A stretch of 64,000 nt of DNA, taken from NCBI GenBank assembly GCA_900112325.1, contig FOLJ01000024.1:1-64000 (forward strand), written 5' to 3'. Made by a program: the position numbers and the translations under genes. The notes beneath the pieces were generated by a model, which had not been told where the DNA came from, did no database searches, and saw nothing but the letters and a program-made list of their open reading frames with translations. Positions 23,897-33,400 of this stretch are shown here, one piece after another; position 1 is the stretch's first letter, and each line of letters opens with the position of its first letter. The stretch is from Micromonospora sediminimaris (GTDB lineage: Bacteria > Actinomycetota > Actinomycetes > Mycobacteriales > Micromonosporaceae).

Positions 23897-24285
23897 CGTC
23901 TCTCCTCCCCGGGCAGATCGCTGTCCAACTGACGGAATATGCCGTCCAGATCATGATCGATGTACGCCTGGAACTGACTGTCCGGTACGAATGGACGGAG
24001 CAGCTTTTCGACCTCGGCCATGGCCTGCTCGGTAGCGCGCCGGATCGTCTCGGTGACCGTGGCGGAAAGCTCTTTCGAGTTGGGCCGGCGGTAGATACGC
24101 GGATCGAACTCGACCTTCGTCACCTGACCACGAGGACCGACCGTGACGGTCACCAGGCCGTCTTCGGAGGTGACGGTCGCCTTCACCGTCTTGATCTGCT
24201 GTTGCAGGTCGCCGACGCCGGAGCGCATCCGCTCGAACTGCGCCATCAGTTCGTCGGCACGGGCGCGCAGCGCCTGTACGTCCAT
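23893..24285 (-). CDS. YbaB/EbfC-like protein of the toxin operon
   Basis: 130 residues from the ATG at 24285 with GGAGG nine bases upstream. A long N-terminal coiled helix (residues 1-32) precedes the strands VTVTVGPRGQVTKVEFDPRIY, the recognisable YbaB/EbfC core, and a second long helix. The C-terminus is acidic. EbfC proteins bind nucleoid DNA, but YbaB-like proteins are also frequent first genes of T7SS toxin operons, where they may act as chaperones or regulators. It is the promoter-proximal gene of a leftward operon ending with the SUKH pair. Confidence 0.82.
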   Translation of the reverse strand: MDVQALRARADELMAQFERMRSGVGDLQQQIKTVKATVTSEDGLVTVTVGPRGQVTKVEFDPRIYRRPNSKELSATVTETIRRATEQAMAEVEKLLRPFVPDSQFQAYIDHDLDGIFRQLDSDLPGEERR

Positions 24286-24436
24286 GGCGTGTTCCTCCCC
24301 GCGCAGGTCCCATCCGCCGCCCACGCCCGGGCGTGACAACTCGACCATACTGAATGGGCACGACATCGGTGTGCCCGGTCTGGCGGCGGCCCGCCGCTAG
24401 GATGCAGCGGGACCGGTTGACGGGAGGCGTGCAGAC

Positions 24437-25735
24437 ATGTTCCGGGACCGTCCTGTCGCGACGTTTGCGCTGATGGGGACGCTGTTGACCACGGCTCTGA
24501 CGATTCCCGTCGCGAGCCCGGCGGCTGCCGCACCGGCGATTTGCGATAATCCGAGCGATCCGGGAGAGGTCAACACCGAGACTCCCTGGCACCAGCGGTG
24601 GCTCGCCCCGCAGCGGGTGTGGCCGTTCAGCACCGGCACGGGAGTGCGGGTCGCGGTCGTCGACTCCGGCACGGACAGCAGTCACCCGCAGTTGGCCGGT
24701 CGGGTGGCCACCGGCTTCGACGCCCTGCGCGGCACGCCGGGGGGCGACGTGGACTGCGTGTCCCACGGCACCGCCGTGGCCAGCATCATCGCCGCTCGCC
24801 GCCAGGACGGAGTGGGCTTCCACGGTCTGGCGCCGGACGTCACGATCGTGCCGGTCCGGGTCAGTGAACGCAACGCGAACGAGGGCCCGGGCGCTGGCGG
24901 CGAGACCGTCACCGGGGCCGTCTTTGCGCAGGCCATCCGCCACGCGGTCGACGACGGTGCCGATGTCATCAACCTGTCGGTGACCTTGTACCAGCCGGAT
25001 CCTGACGTTGAGCAGGCCGTCCGGTACGCGCTGGAGAAGGACGTCGTGCTGGTCGCCGCCGCCGGCAACCAGCACCAGGACGGTGCCCGCCCCGATCCGG
25101 TGCCCTACCCTGCGGCCTACGACGGCGTGATCGGCGTGGGCGCGATCGACCAGTATGGGGCCCGGATCCGGCAGTCCCAGATCGGGCCGTACGTGGACAT
25201 CAGCGCTCCGGGCGGTGCGGTGGTGGCGGCGACCAGACTGGCCGGACACAACACCTACGACGGGACGAGTTTCGCCGCCCCGATGGTGAGTGCGACCGCC
25301 GCCCTGATCCGCGCGGCGGAGCCGAACCTGTCGGCCCGGGAAGTCACCAGACGCCTCCTGGCCACCGCCGATCCGGCCCGGGGCGACGCCACACGCGGCT
25401 ACGGCAGCGGCGTGGTCAACCCGTACCGGGCGGTCACCGAACGACTGACCACCGGGGACCCGGTGGCCCAACCGCCCCTGCCCGAGGTGCCGTACGACGC
25501 AGCGGCGCAGGCCCGCGCGGACCGCTGGGCGGTCTTCGGCCGGCTGGCCCTCTGGATCGGCCTCGCGCTGGCCATGGTTGCGGTCGGTGTCGGGGTGCTG
25601 GCCACACTGCTACCGCGCGGCCGTCGCACCCGTTGGCGGCCCACCCGCCCGTCGGCACCGCCCCCGAGCGAGCCCGAGATCGACGAACCCGAGGAGGCTT
25701 TCTTCCGGGTACCCAATTCGATGCCGCGCGGTTGA
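24437..25735 (+). CDS. mycP: type VII secretion mycosin (S8 serine protease) 1
   Basis: 432 residues with a signal peptide (about 1-32), a subtilisin domain and one C-terminal transmembrane helix (about 357-387) with a cytoplasmic Arg/Pro tail. The triad is visible: D76 in VVDSGTD, H110 in SHGTAVAS and S278 in GTSFAAPMVSA, with the oxyanion N211 in AAAGN. This is the mycosin architecture, a membrane-anchored protease required for ESX complex stability and substrate processing. The AUG at 24437 is preceded by GGGAGG. It diverges from the YbaB-like toxin operon and is convergent with the WXG100 pair. Confidence 0.92.
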   Translation: MFRDRPVATFALMGTLLTTALTIPVASPAAAAPAICDNPSDPGEVNTETPWHQRWLAPQRVWPFSTGTGVRVAVVDSGTDSSHPQLAGRVATGFDALRGTPGGDVDCVSHGTAVASIIAARRQDGVGFHGLAPDVTIVPVRVSERNANEGPGAGGETVTGAVFAQAIRHAVDDGADVINLSVTLYQPDPDVEQAVRYALEKDVVLVAAAGNQHQDGARPDPVPYPAAYDGVIGVGAIDQYGARIRQSQIGPYVDISAPGGAVVAATRLAGHNTYDGTSFAAPMVSATAALIRAAEPNLSAREVTRRLLATADPARGDATRGYGSGVVNPYRAVTERLTTGDPVAQPPLPEVPYDAAAQARADRWAVFGRLALWIGLALAMVAVGVGVLATLLPRGRRTRWRPTRPSAPPPSEPEIDEPEEAFFRVPNSMPRG

Positions 25736-25788
25736 GCGCGGCGTCGCCAGTCACCGGACGGCGAGTGCTTTCTTGCGGCGCAGACGGC

Positions 25789-25815
25789 GATGGCCCGGCG
25801 CGGGGCCGGGCCATC
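25789..25815. terminator. bidirectional stem-loop between mycP and WXG100 gene
   Basis: A perfect 11-base inverted repeat, GATGGCCCGGC / GCCGGGCCATC, with a 5-base loop lies between two convergent genes. There is no T-tract, as is common for actinomycete terminators. It could serve both directions. Confidence 0.65.
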
Positions 25816-25832
25816 GGTGCTGCGATCTCGGT

Positions 25833-26123
25833 TCAGCCGCCGAACTTCGCGCGGTTCGCCGCCTCGCGGGCCTGCATCTTCGCGGCCGACTCACGAAGCG
25901 CCTTCTCGATCCGACCAAGCAGGTCACGAAGGTCGTTGGCGGCCGACTCCCACTCAGTCTGCCGCTGGAAGTACGCCTCCCGGGCGTCGCCGTCCCAGGT
26001 GGCCAGCAGCGGCGCGATGCCGGACTTGAGCCCGTCCAGCTCACCGGTCATGTTCCGGACCGCACCGCTGCAACTGTCGGCGGCGGCGTTCAGCCCGGCG
26101 AAGTTGTACCGAATCTCCGTCAT
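25833..26123 (-). CDS. WXG100 family protein (EsxA/EsxB-like)
   Basis: 96 residues, the typical WXG100 length, with the WDG turn in LLATWDGDAREAYF between two helices. N- and C-terminal halves are helical, and the C-terminus is charged. It lies 15 bases after the second WXG100-like gene and two genes after eccB, so the pair is probably the EsxA/EsxB-type heterodimer of this ESX system. ATG start at 26123. Confidence 0.88.
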   Translation of the reverse strand: MTEIRYNFAGLNAAADSCSGAVRNMTGELDGLKSGIAPLLATWDGDAREAYFQRQTEWESAANDLRDLLGRIEKALRESAAKMQAREAANRAKFGG

Positions 26124-26138
26124 GAGTCTTCTCCCCCG

Positions 26139-26468
26139 TCAGAGCTTCAGCGCCGCGGTGATCTGACCGGCGGTGGCACCCGCGCCATCCATGTCGGCCC
26201 GGATCTCCTCGTCGCTCACGTCGTAGTCCTTACCCGCAGACCCGACCGCCTCGGCGATCGCCCGCAGCGCGACGTTGAGGCGGGCCATGTCCTGGTCGAA
26301 CCGCTCACGCACCTGCTGGAAGGAACCGGCACCAGCGCCCTTCCACTGGTCGTACAGCGGCGCGAGCTGGTCCATCAGCGAGTTGAGGTTGCCGGTGAGC
26401 CGATCGGCGACGGCATCGACGTCACCTTCGGTCTTCAGCATCAAGCCGGTGTCGGTGTTCATCGACAT
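26139..26468 (-). CDS. WXG100-like protein, partner of the gene at 25833
   Basis: 109 residues from the ATG at 26468 (GGGGGTGA nine bases upstream); an ATG two codons later is also possible. A WKG turn (LYDQWKGAGAGSF) separates two helices. The C-terminal helix carries the acidic YDVSDEEIRADM segment, comparable to the YxxxD/E export signal of ESX substrates. It is followed closely by the other WXG100 gene, which suggests a secreted heterodimer. Confidence 0.85.
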   Translation of the reverse strand: MSMNTDTGLMLKTEGDVDAVADRLTGNLNSLMDQLAPLYDQWKGAGAGSFQQVRERFDQDMARLNVALRAIAEAVGSAGKDYDVSDEEIRADMDGAGATAGQITAALKL

Positions 26469-26624
26469 GGCGGAAGTCACCCCCGTCCTCAATTGATCGC
26501 CCCGACTCACCGGGGCGTCCTGTCAGTCGGTGCTCGCGCACCATCGTCGTACGAACGGTAACGGGTCGTGTCCAGCCCGCGCTAGACCGTTGCTCGACCC
26601 GCATTTCCATTGTGGCTGGTCAGG

Positions 26625-28052
26625 TCACTCCGGGTCGAGGGCGAGTTTCGCCGTCGTCGGGTCGAGTACCGGCCCGGCAGGCAGGCGGACCACCAAACTT
26701 GCAGGCAGCCGTACCGGCCGTACCTCCGAGTAGCCGAGAATGGCAGGTACGCCCTCGGACGCCAGTGGGTAACGGTGACCCAGGTCGGTGACCAGGTTCA
26801 GAGTTCCCGTCTCCTGGTCAGGGGAGGAGACCGCAGCGACCAGAACGCCGTGACCCGGCTCGATCACGACCCGGTCGGCGAGCGGGATCCCGTCACCCGT
26901 CTGCTCACCGGTGCGTACCGGCTCCCGAACCGGTTGGACCTGCGCGTCGAGCAGCAGTGTCGGTTCATCGGCGCCCGGTTGGTAGGCCGCGCAGATCGCC
27001 GGCTGGTCGCCGGCCAACCGAGCGATCTCCGGCCGCTGCTCCGGCGCGCGATGCCGCCCCTGGGCCGGCGCGGCTGCCTTGGGCGCCGAGGCGGCGGTAC
27101 CGGCGGCCAGTTCGATCGGGTAGGGCCTCGCCTCTCCCGGGTACGCCAACTGGGTCTCCCCGTCGGCCATCACCACATCCGCCTGAAGTGGGGTGATCGG
27201 CGCCAGCCTCGTCCGTTCGGCGAGGTAGTACTGGCGGCTGCCGCCCTGGCTCTCCACCACGAAGACCTGGCCGACCCGGGCGTCCGGCAACGCCGTCGAG
27301 GGAGTCCCCCGGTCGGCCACCCGTCGAGGCGCGATCGGCTCTCCGGCCGGCAAGGCGTTCAGCCACGCCCCACCCACCTCCACCACTGGCTCGGCGCTCA
27401 TGGTGAGACCCTCCAACACGATTTTCTCGCTGCGGATCTCGTACCGATGGTCACGCCAGACCAGATGCAGCCGATCAGTCTTGCGGTCGCGCACCAGCAG
27501 CGCGCTGTCACCCGGATCACGCCCGCCGCCGGGTGCCCGCCCGACGGTGAGCACGGTGGTGGCGACGATACCGCCGGCCGCGTTACGCGCCGGCTGGGTA
27601 CAGAGGGTCCAGGGACCGTCCAGGATGCGGCCGGCCGGAGGCAGCGCGTCCGGAGCGAACGGGATGCCTATGCGCGGGCCACGCGGGGTGCCGACGAGCG
27701 AATTGCGCGAGACCGAGACGGTCGGTGCCGCTGTCTCCATGGCCAGCAGGGCAGACGCGTAGTTGAGCACCGGGTGCAGCCGTCCCTCCCGGTACAGATA
27801 GCGGGTACCGGTCTCCTTCTCCAGGATGACCGCACCGCCCTCCTTCCACTTGGTTGCGCCGCCGGGACGCAGCAGTCCGTACACTCCCACAGCGGCCAGG
27901 CAGAGCACGGCCACCATGATGCTGGCGAAGCCGGCACCACCGAGCCGGCGGAAAGGTGCCGCCTCCGGATCGGGCTCGCGCGCCACCAGCGCGGAGGTCA
28001 TCCGCTGCACGAAGAACTGGTACGACTGAACCTGGTCCCGCCGCGACGGCAT
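26625..28052 (-). CDS. eccB: type VII secretion core protein EccB
   Basis: 475 residues. It opens with SRRDQVQSYQFFVQRM, the EccB signature, followed by one transmembrane helix (about residues 41-62) and a large extracytoplasmic domain with repeated strand motifs, such as GTRYLYREGRLHPVLNYASA. EccB is a membrane subunit of the ESX channel that builds the periplasmic part of the complex. ATG start at 28052. It lies upstream of the WXG100 genes on the same strand. Confidence 0.93.
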   Translation of the reverse strand: MPSRRDQVQSYQFFVQRMTSALVAREPDPEAAPFRRLGGAGFASIMVAVLCLAAVGVYGLLRPGGATKWKEGGAVILEKETGTRYLYREGRLHPVLNYASALLAMETAAPTVSVSRNSLVGTPRGPRIGIPFAPDALPPAGRILDGPWTLCTQPARNAAGGIVATTVLTVGRAPGGGRDPGDSALLVRDRKTDRLHLVWRDHRYEIRSEKIVLEGLTMSAEPVVEVGGAWLNALPAGEPIAPRRVADRGTPSTALPDARVGQVFVVESQGGSRQYYLAERTRLAPITPLQADVVMADGETQLAYPGEARPYPIELAAGTAASAPKAAAPAQGRHRAPEQRPEIARLAGDQPAICAAYQPGADEPTLLLDAQVQPVREPVRTGEQTGDGIPLADRVVIEPGHGVLVAAVSSPDQETGTLNLVTDLGHRYPLASEGVPAILGYSEVRPVRLPASLVVRLPAGPVLDPTTAKLALDPE

Positions 28053-28193
28053 GGCACCCCTCCCCTGGCGTACGCCGGCACGGTCACGAACTCCGGACCG
28101 CGGTGCCTACCATAGGCACGGCGTCGAGCCGACCGGTGCCCGCATCCGGAGTCGGCCTGCGTAACCGACGACGGCAGCCCGAGGAGTCCTTCG

Positions 28194-28934
28194 ATGATCA
28201 GCCGCGACGAGGCCCTGGCCATCGCCCGCGAATGGGCCGACGAGCGCCGGGTTGCATTCGACGTGACCCTGTTCGAGTTCGACCTCGGTTACGTCGCCTG
28301 CCTCGTCGAACCGGTCGCCGCCGCGACCGACGGTCCGCCCCTACCGCCCCCGGCCACCGGTTACCCCCGAGCCGTCATCGACCGAGAGAGCGGCGAGGTC
28401 TCCCAATGGCCCTCACTGCCGTGGCAGACCATCGCCGAGCGGTACGCGCAACGCCGCGCCGCCGAGGGGCGCTTCCCTCCCGACGTGCGGCACGTGCTGG
28501 AGCAGGCCGGTTGGTTTCCTGGCCGTGATGCCAGCGCGGCGGTCGACCACTGGATGGTCCGCTTCGCCGACGAACTCGCCGGACTGGAATGCCCACCCGT
28601 CGCACGTGCTGCGCTTGTGGAATTCGGCGGCCTACGGCTGCCTCAGTTCGGTCGGAGCGGCCGTCCGGGCGGCGGCTTCATGAGCTTCATCCACCCCACT
28701 CGTGGTGGGGTGGTCACGGACGCGGCCCGAGACTTCGCCGAGGAGTTCGACAACCCGGTCTACCCGATCGGCAACAACGAGGACGGACCGTCCGAACTGG
28801 TCGCCGACGCGCAGGGGCGGGTGTTCATGCTGCACTGGGCCGATTACTTCTTCGTCGGCCCGGATATCGACTCCGCCATCGTCAAGCTGATCCGGGGCGG
28901 CCCGATGGCTGAGGCCAGCGACCGCGACTGGTGA
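28194..28934 (+). CDS. YrhB-like/SUKH-3 fusion immunity protein
   Basis: 246 residues. Residues 1-95 resemble YrhB/Imm35 (SRDEALAIAREWADE, VTLFEFDLGYVACL, RAVIDRESGEV). Residues 100-240 resemble SUKH-3 (VLEQAGWFPGRD, EFGGLRLPQFG, FMLHWADYFFVGPDIDSAI). Both halves belong to immunity families, so this looks like a two-headed immunity protein without a toxin directly beside it. It is inserted between eccB and eccD on the opposite strand and ends 8 bases from the eccD stop. ATG at 28194, GAGGAG upstream. Confidence 0.8.
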   Translation: MISRDEALAIAREWADERRVAFDVTLFEFDLGYVACLVEPVAAATDGPPLPPPATGYPRAVIDRESGEVSQWPSLPWQTIAERYAQRRAAEGRFPPDVRHVLEQAGWFPGRDASAAVDHWMVRFADELAGLECPPVARAALVEFGGLRLPQFGRSGRPGGGFMSFIHPTRGGVVTDAARDFAEEFDNPVYPIGNNEDGPSELVADAQGRVFMLHWADYFFVGPDIDSAIVKLIRGGPMAEASDRDW

Positions 28935-28942
28935 CGGACCCG

Positions 28943-30331
28943 TCAGCCGTTGATGGCGCGCATGAACGCGTACAGGCCGAGCACGCTGCACGCGACCGGG
29001 ACCACGGCCAGCTGGAGCAGGATGTCGAACGTGTCGCCGAGCCGGGCCAGTCGGGGAGACGGGGCACGCCGGCTGTAGGCGAGCCCGGCGGCGGCTGACA
29101 GCCCGGCCGCGACCAGGGCCACCGGCAGGACGGCCAGCACCCGGGCGCCGGTCGACGCGTCGGTCGCACCGACGAGGGGCAGCAGCCCCAGGCCCACCAG
29201 GCCGACGGCGAGCATCGGCACCCGGTGCCGGACCGTCGACACCAGTCGGGCGCGCAGCAGGTAACCCAGCGAGATGATGCTGGCGAGCAGCAGCGCGGAG
29301 AGCGTGCCGGTGGCGGTGAGCACGATCAGGCCGGCGATGGTGACGACGAACGCCCCGAAGATCATGCCGGTGAAGACCTCGTCGGCCCGGGCGGTGGCCT
29401 GGTAGATGACTTCCCGCTTCGGCTGCGGCTCGTCGCGCAGCAGGTCTGCGGCGGTACGCGGCAGCGCCGGCATAGGCATCTTCCCGAGCCGCACGGAGAG
29501 CAGCGGCATCGCCGGCAGCAGCAACGTGACCGCACCGACCACGATCGCACTGCCCTGCGCGGCATCCATGGAGCCGAGCGCGAGCAACCCGCCGGCCATG
29601 CCCCAGAAGCCGACGAAGACCGCCGCCACGAAGACCCGCGTCGCGTCGCCCACCCCGAGCAGCCCGAGCAGCCCGGAGAGCAGCAGCACGGCGGAGCCGA
29701 GCAGCACGTGCGGGGCGCCCAGCGCCCAGACCGACTCGCCGGTGCCGATCACCAGGACGCCGCCGACGAAGGCGTAGGGCAGGCCGGCGGCGGCAACGAC
29801 CGCGCCGGCGAGGGAGTCGGCCATCGCCCGGGACAGCACGATCCCGCAGACCAGCAGCAGCCCGGCCGCGCCGAGGGCGACCGCACCACCGAGCCAGCCG
29901 GGCTCCTCGGATGTCACGATCACGACGAGGCCGAGCAGCAGCAGCACGCCGGCCACGATCAGACCGGTCAGCCGGGTCGCGAACGGGCTCCAGACCACCC
30001 CGCGTCGTCGGGCACCGTCGGCAACGGCCTCCATCAGGTCGTCGTACGCCAGCTCCGGCCACTCGGTGCGCCGCGGCACCAGGTGCAGCGTCTCGCCGTC
30101 GCGGACGTTCTGTGCGGCCAACGTACGGCTCAGGTCGACCGGGCTACCGTCGCTGCGCCGCAGCATCCAGCCGCCGTGGCTGGTGCCGTCCGACGGTTCC
30201 TCGTCGGCCTGCCGCAGCACGGCGGGTAGCAGCCCGACGAGCGGCAAATGCTCAGGTAGGGCGAGGTCCAACCGTCGGTTGGGGGCGATGACGGCGATGC
30301 GCGCGAGTCCGGTTCCGGCCTGGGTGACCAC
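28943..30331 (-). CDS. eccD: type VII secretion core protein EccD
   Basis: 462 residues from a GTG at 30331 with GAGGGG seven bases upstream. A ubiquitin-like N-terminal domain (residues 1-95, containing LDLALPEHLPLVGLLP and DGETLHLVPR) is followed by about eleven transmembrane helices. EccD forms the membrane rafts of the ESX translocon. A longer start at 30388 would add arginine-rich shadow sequence and is less likely. It is divergent from eccC. Confidence 0.92.
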   Translation of the reverse strand: MVTQAGTGLARIAVIAPNRRLDLALPEHLPLVGLLPAVLRQADEEPSDGTSHGGWMLRRSDGSPVDLSRTLAAQNVRDGETLHLVPRRTEWPELAYDDLMEAVADGARRRGVVWSPFATRLTGLIVAGVLLLLGLVVIVTSEEPGWLGGAVALGAAGLLLVCGIVLSRAMADSLAGAVVAAAGLPYAFVGGVLVIGTGESVWALGAPHVLLGSAVLLLSGLLGLLGVGDATRVFVAAVFVGFWGMAGGLLALGSMDAAQGSAIVVGAVTLLLPAMPLLSVRLGKMPMPALPRTAADLLRDEPQPKREVIYQATARADEVFTGMIFGAFVVTIAGLIVLTATGTLSALLLASIISLGYLLRARLVSTVRHRVPMLAVGLVGLGLLPLVGATDASTGARVLAVLPVALVAAGLSAAAGLAYSRRAPSPRLARLGDTFDILLQLAVVPVACSVLGLYAFMRAING

Positions 30332-30472
30332 TAACGACCCCTCGGTACGAGGAGCGGGCCGACGGCCCGCGGCTGTCCTGACGGGCAAAGGCTACCTACC
30401 ATGTGCCGGTGACGCGGGGGGCGGTTCACCGCGGCGCACCCAGACCCAGGAGAGGCGACGGAGGTCTGTCAC

Positions 30473-33400
30473 GTGAGCACGGTGGTCGTCAAGCGACCCG
30501 CCCGCCAGCCGGAGCCGGAGTATCCCTCCGGCGAGGTGCTGCTGGACGCGCCGCCCGAGGTGCCCGCGCCGAGCGGTAAGGCGTGGGGGCAGATGCTGAT
30601 GCTGCTGCCGATGCTCGCCGGCTCGTTCGCGATGGCCCTGATGTTCGCCGGTCGAGGCGGGTCGACTCTCGGCTACGTCACCGGTGGCCTGTTCGGACTC
30701 TCCGCCATCGGGATGCTCGCGTCGCAGTTGACCAACAACTCCGGCGGCCCGGGCAAGCAGGAGATGCTGCAGAAGCGCCGCGAGTACATGACGCATCTGT
30801 CCCGTCAGCGGCGTCGCGTACTCAAGACGATCCGTAAGCAGCGCGAGGCGGCGTTCTACCGGCACCCGGACCCGGATGTGCTCTGGTCCCTGCCGCTGGG
30901 GCCCCGGCTGTGGGAGCGGCGACGCGGCGACGTGGACTTCGCCACCGTACGCATCGGCCTCGGGCCGCAGGAACTGGCGACGCCGCTGGTGCCGCCACCG
31001 GCCACGTCGTTGGAGAAGCTGGAGCCGATGTGCGCGCTCGCGCTGCGCCGGTTCCTCACCACCTACGGCGAGGTACCGGACCTGCCGGTGACCATGGCGC
31101 TGAACGGATTTGCCCGGGTGCACCTGCGTGGCGACACCGAGGCGGCCCGGGGCATGGTCCGGGCGGTGCTCGCCCAGGCCACCGCGTTTCACGCGCCCGA
31201 CGACATGCTCGTCGCGATCTGTGTCGCGCCGGACCGGCGGGCCGACTGGGAGTGGACGAAGTGGCTTCCGCACGCCCTGCACCCGTCGCGCACCGACGCG
31301 CTCGGCCAACTGCGCCTGGTGGCACCCTCGGTGACCGGCCTGGAGGCGATGCTCGACGACGTGCTGGCCAGCCGGCCCCGGTTCAACGCCAGTGGCGGTA
31401 CGCCGCAGGTCGCCGGACCGCACGTGCTGGTGGTAATCGACGGTGGCGACACCGCCGGGTCGGATCACCTGATGACCGAGGGCGGGGTGGAGGGTGTCAC
31501 CCTGCTCGACCTGTCCACGCCGGCACCGCGCCTGCTCGACCGGGCGCGGCTGGTGCTGGAGGTGTCGGCGGAGCGCCGGCTGCACAGCATCACGGTGGAT
31601 GGTCCGGCCGAGATCGGCCGGGCCGACGAATGCCGGGTGGCCGAGCTTGAGGCGTTGGCCATGCAACTCGCCCCGCTACGGCTCTCCGCCGCCTCCCGGG
31701 GCAGCGGCGACACGCCACTCACCACGGAGCTGGGCCTGGCCGAGCTGCTCGACATCGGCGATCCCTACGAGTTCGACGTGGATCGGGCGTGGCAGCCACG
31801 ACCCAACCGCGACAAGCTGCGGGTGCCGATCGGGGTGGGTGCCGACGGCGGGCCGGTGGAACTGGACCTGAAGGAGTCGGCGCAGGACGGCATGGGGCCG
31901 CACGGGCTGCTCATCGGCGCGACCGGCTCCGGCAAGTCGGAGCTGCTGCGCACCCTGGTGCTGGCGCTGGCGGCCACGCACTCCTCGGAGAGCCTCAACT
32001 TCGTGCTTGTCGACTTCAAGGGTGGTGCCACCTTCACCCGGCTGGACGGTCTGCCGCACACCAGCGCGGTGATCACCAACTTGGCCGACGAGCTGCCGCT
32101 GGTGGACCGGATGACCGACTCCATCAACGGTGAGCTGGTCCGTCGGCAGGAGTTGCTCCGCGCGGCCGGCAACTACGCCTCGCAGCGTGACTACGAGAAG
32201 GCCCGGGCGGCGGGCGCGCCGCTGTCTCCGCTACCGAGCCTGCTCATCATCTGCGACGAGTTCTCCGAGCTGCTGACCGCCAAGCCGGACTTCATCGACA
32301 TGTTCGTGCAGATCGGCCGGGTCGGTCGCTCGCTCGGCGTGCACCTGCTGCTGGCCAGCCAGCGTCTGGAGGAGGGTCGGCTGCGGGGACTCGACACCCA
32401 CCTGTCGTACCGGATCGGTCTGCGGACCTTCTCTGCGATGGAGTCCCGGGTGGTGCTGGGGGCCACCGACGCGTACGAGTTGCCCCGGTCGCCGGGGCAC
32501 GGTTACCTGCGTTTCGGCACCGAGCCGCTGGTGCGGTTCAAGGCCGCGTACGTCTCCGGCACCTATCGCAGCAAGACCGCGGCGGCGGTCGCGGCCGGCG
32601 ACGGTGAGGACCGGGTACGCGAGTACACCACGTCCTACGTCGCCCCGCCGGTGACCCGTACGCCCAAGGAGGAGACCGCACCCGAGCCGAACGACGGGAT
32701 GGGCGAGAGTGTGCTCGACATCCTGGTCGGTCGACTCGCCGGGCGAGGCAAGCCCGCGCACCAGGTGTGGCTTCCGCCGCTGGCCGAGCCGCCGACGCTG
32801 GACCAGTTGCTGCCTCCGATGACCGCGGATCCCGCCCGTGGCATCACCGTCGCGCACGCCGGCCTGCTCGGCGAGTTGCAGGTCGCGGTCGGCATCGTCG
32901 ACAAGCCCTTCGACCAGCGTCGGGACGTGCTCTGGTTCGACCTGGCCGGTTCGGCCGGTCACGCGGTGATCGTCGGCGGTCCGCAGAGCGGCAAGAGCAC
33001 CCTGCTGCGGACGGTCGTCACCGCCCTGGCGCTGACCCACACTCCGCGTGAGGCCCAGGTCTACTGCCTCGATCTGGGCAGCAGCGCCTTGTCGTCGCTG
33101 CGTGACCTGCCGCATGTGGGCTCGGTGGCGACCCGCCTCGACTCCGGCCTGGTCCGGCGTACCGTGGCCGAGCTGCAACTGCTGATGGGCGAGCGGGAGC
33201 GGCGGTTCGCCGAGCGCGGGGTCGACTCGATGGCCGAGTACCGGCGGGCCCGGCGGCACGGCCAGCACGACGACGACCCGTTCGGCGACGTGTTCCTGGT
33301 GATCGACGGTTGGGCGACGTTGCGGGCGGAGTTCGAGGACCTGGAGCCAACGATCAACGACATCGCCAACCGGGGGCTGTCCTTCGGGATCCACCTGATC

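Noticed and set aside
30392..31666. 424-codon leftward frame opposite the start of eccC
   Set aside because: Composition is His/Arg/Gln-rich shadow sequence and eccC has full motif support on the other strand.
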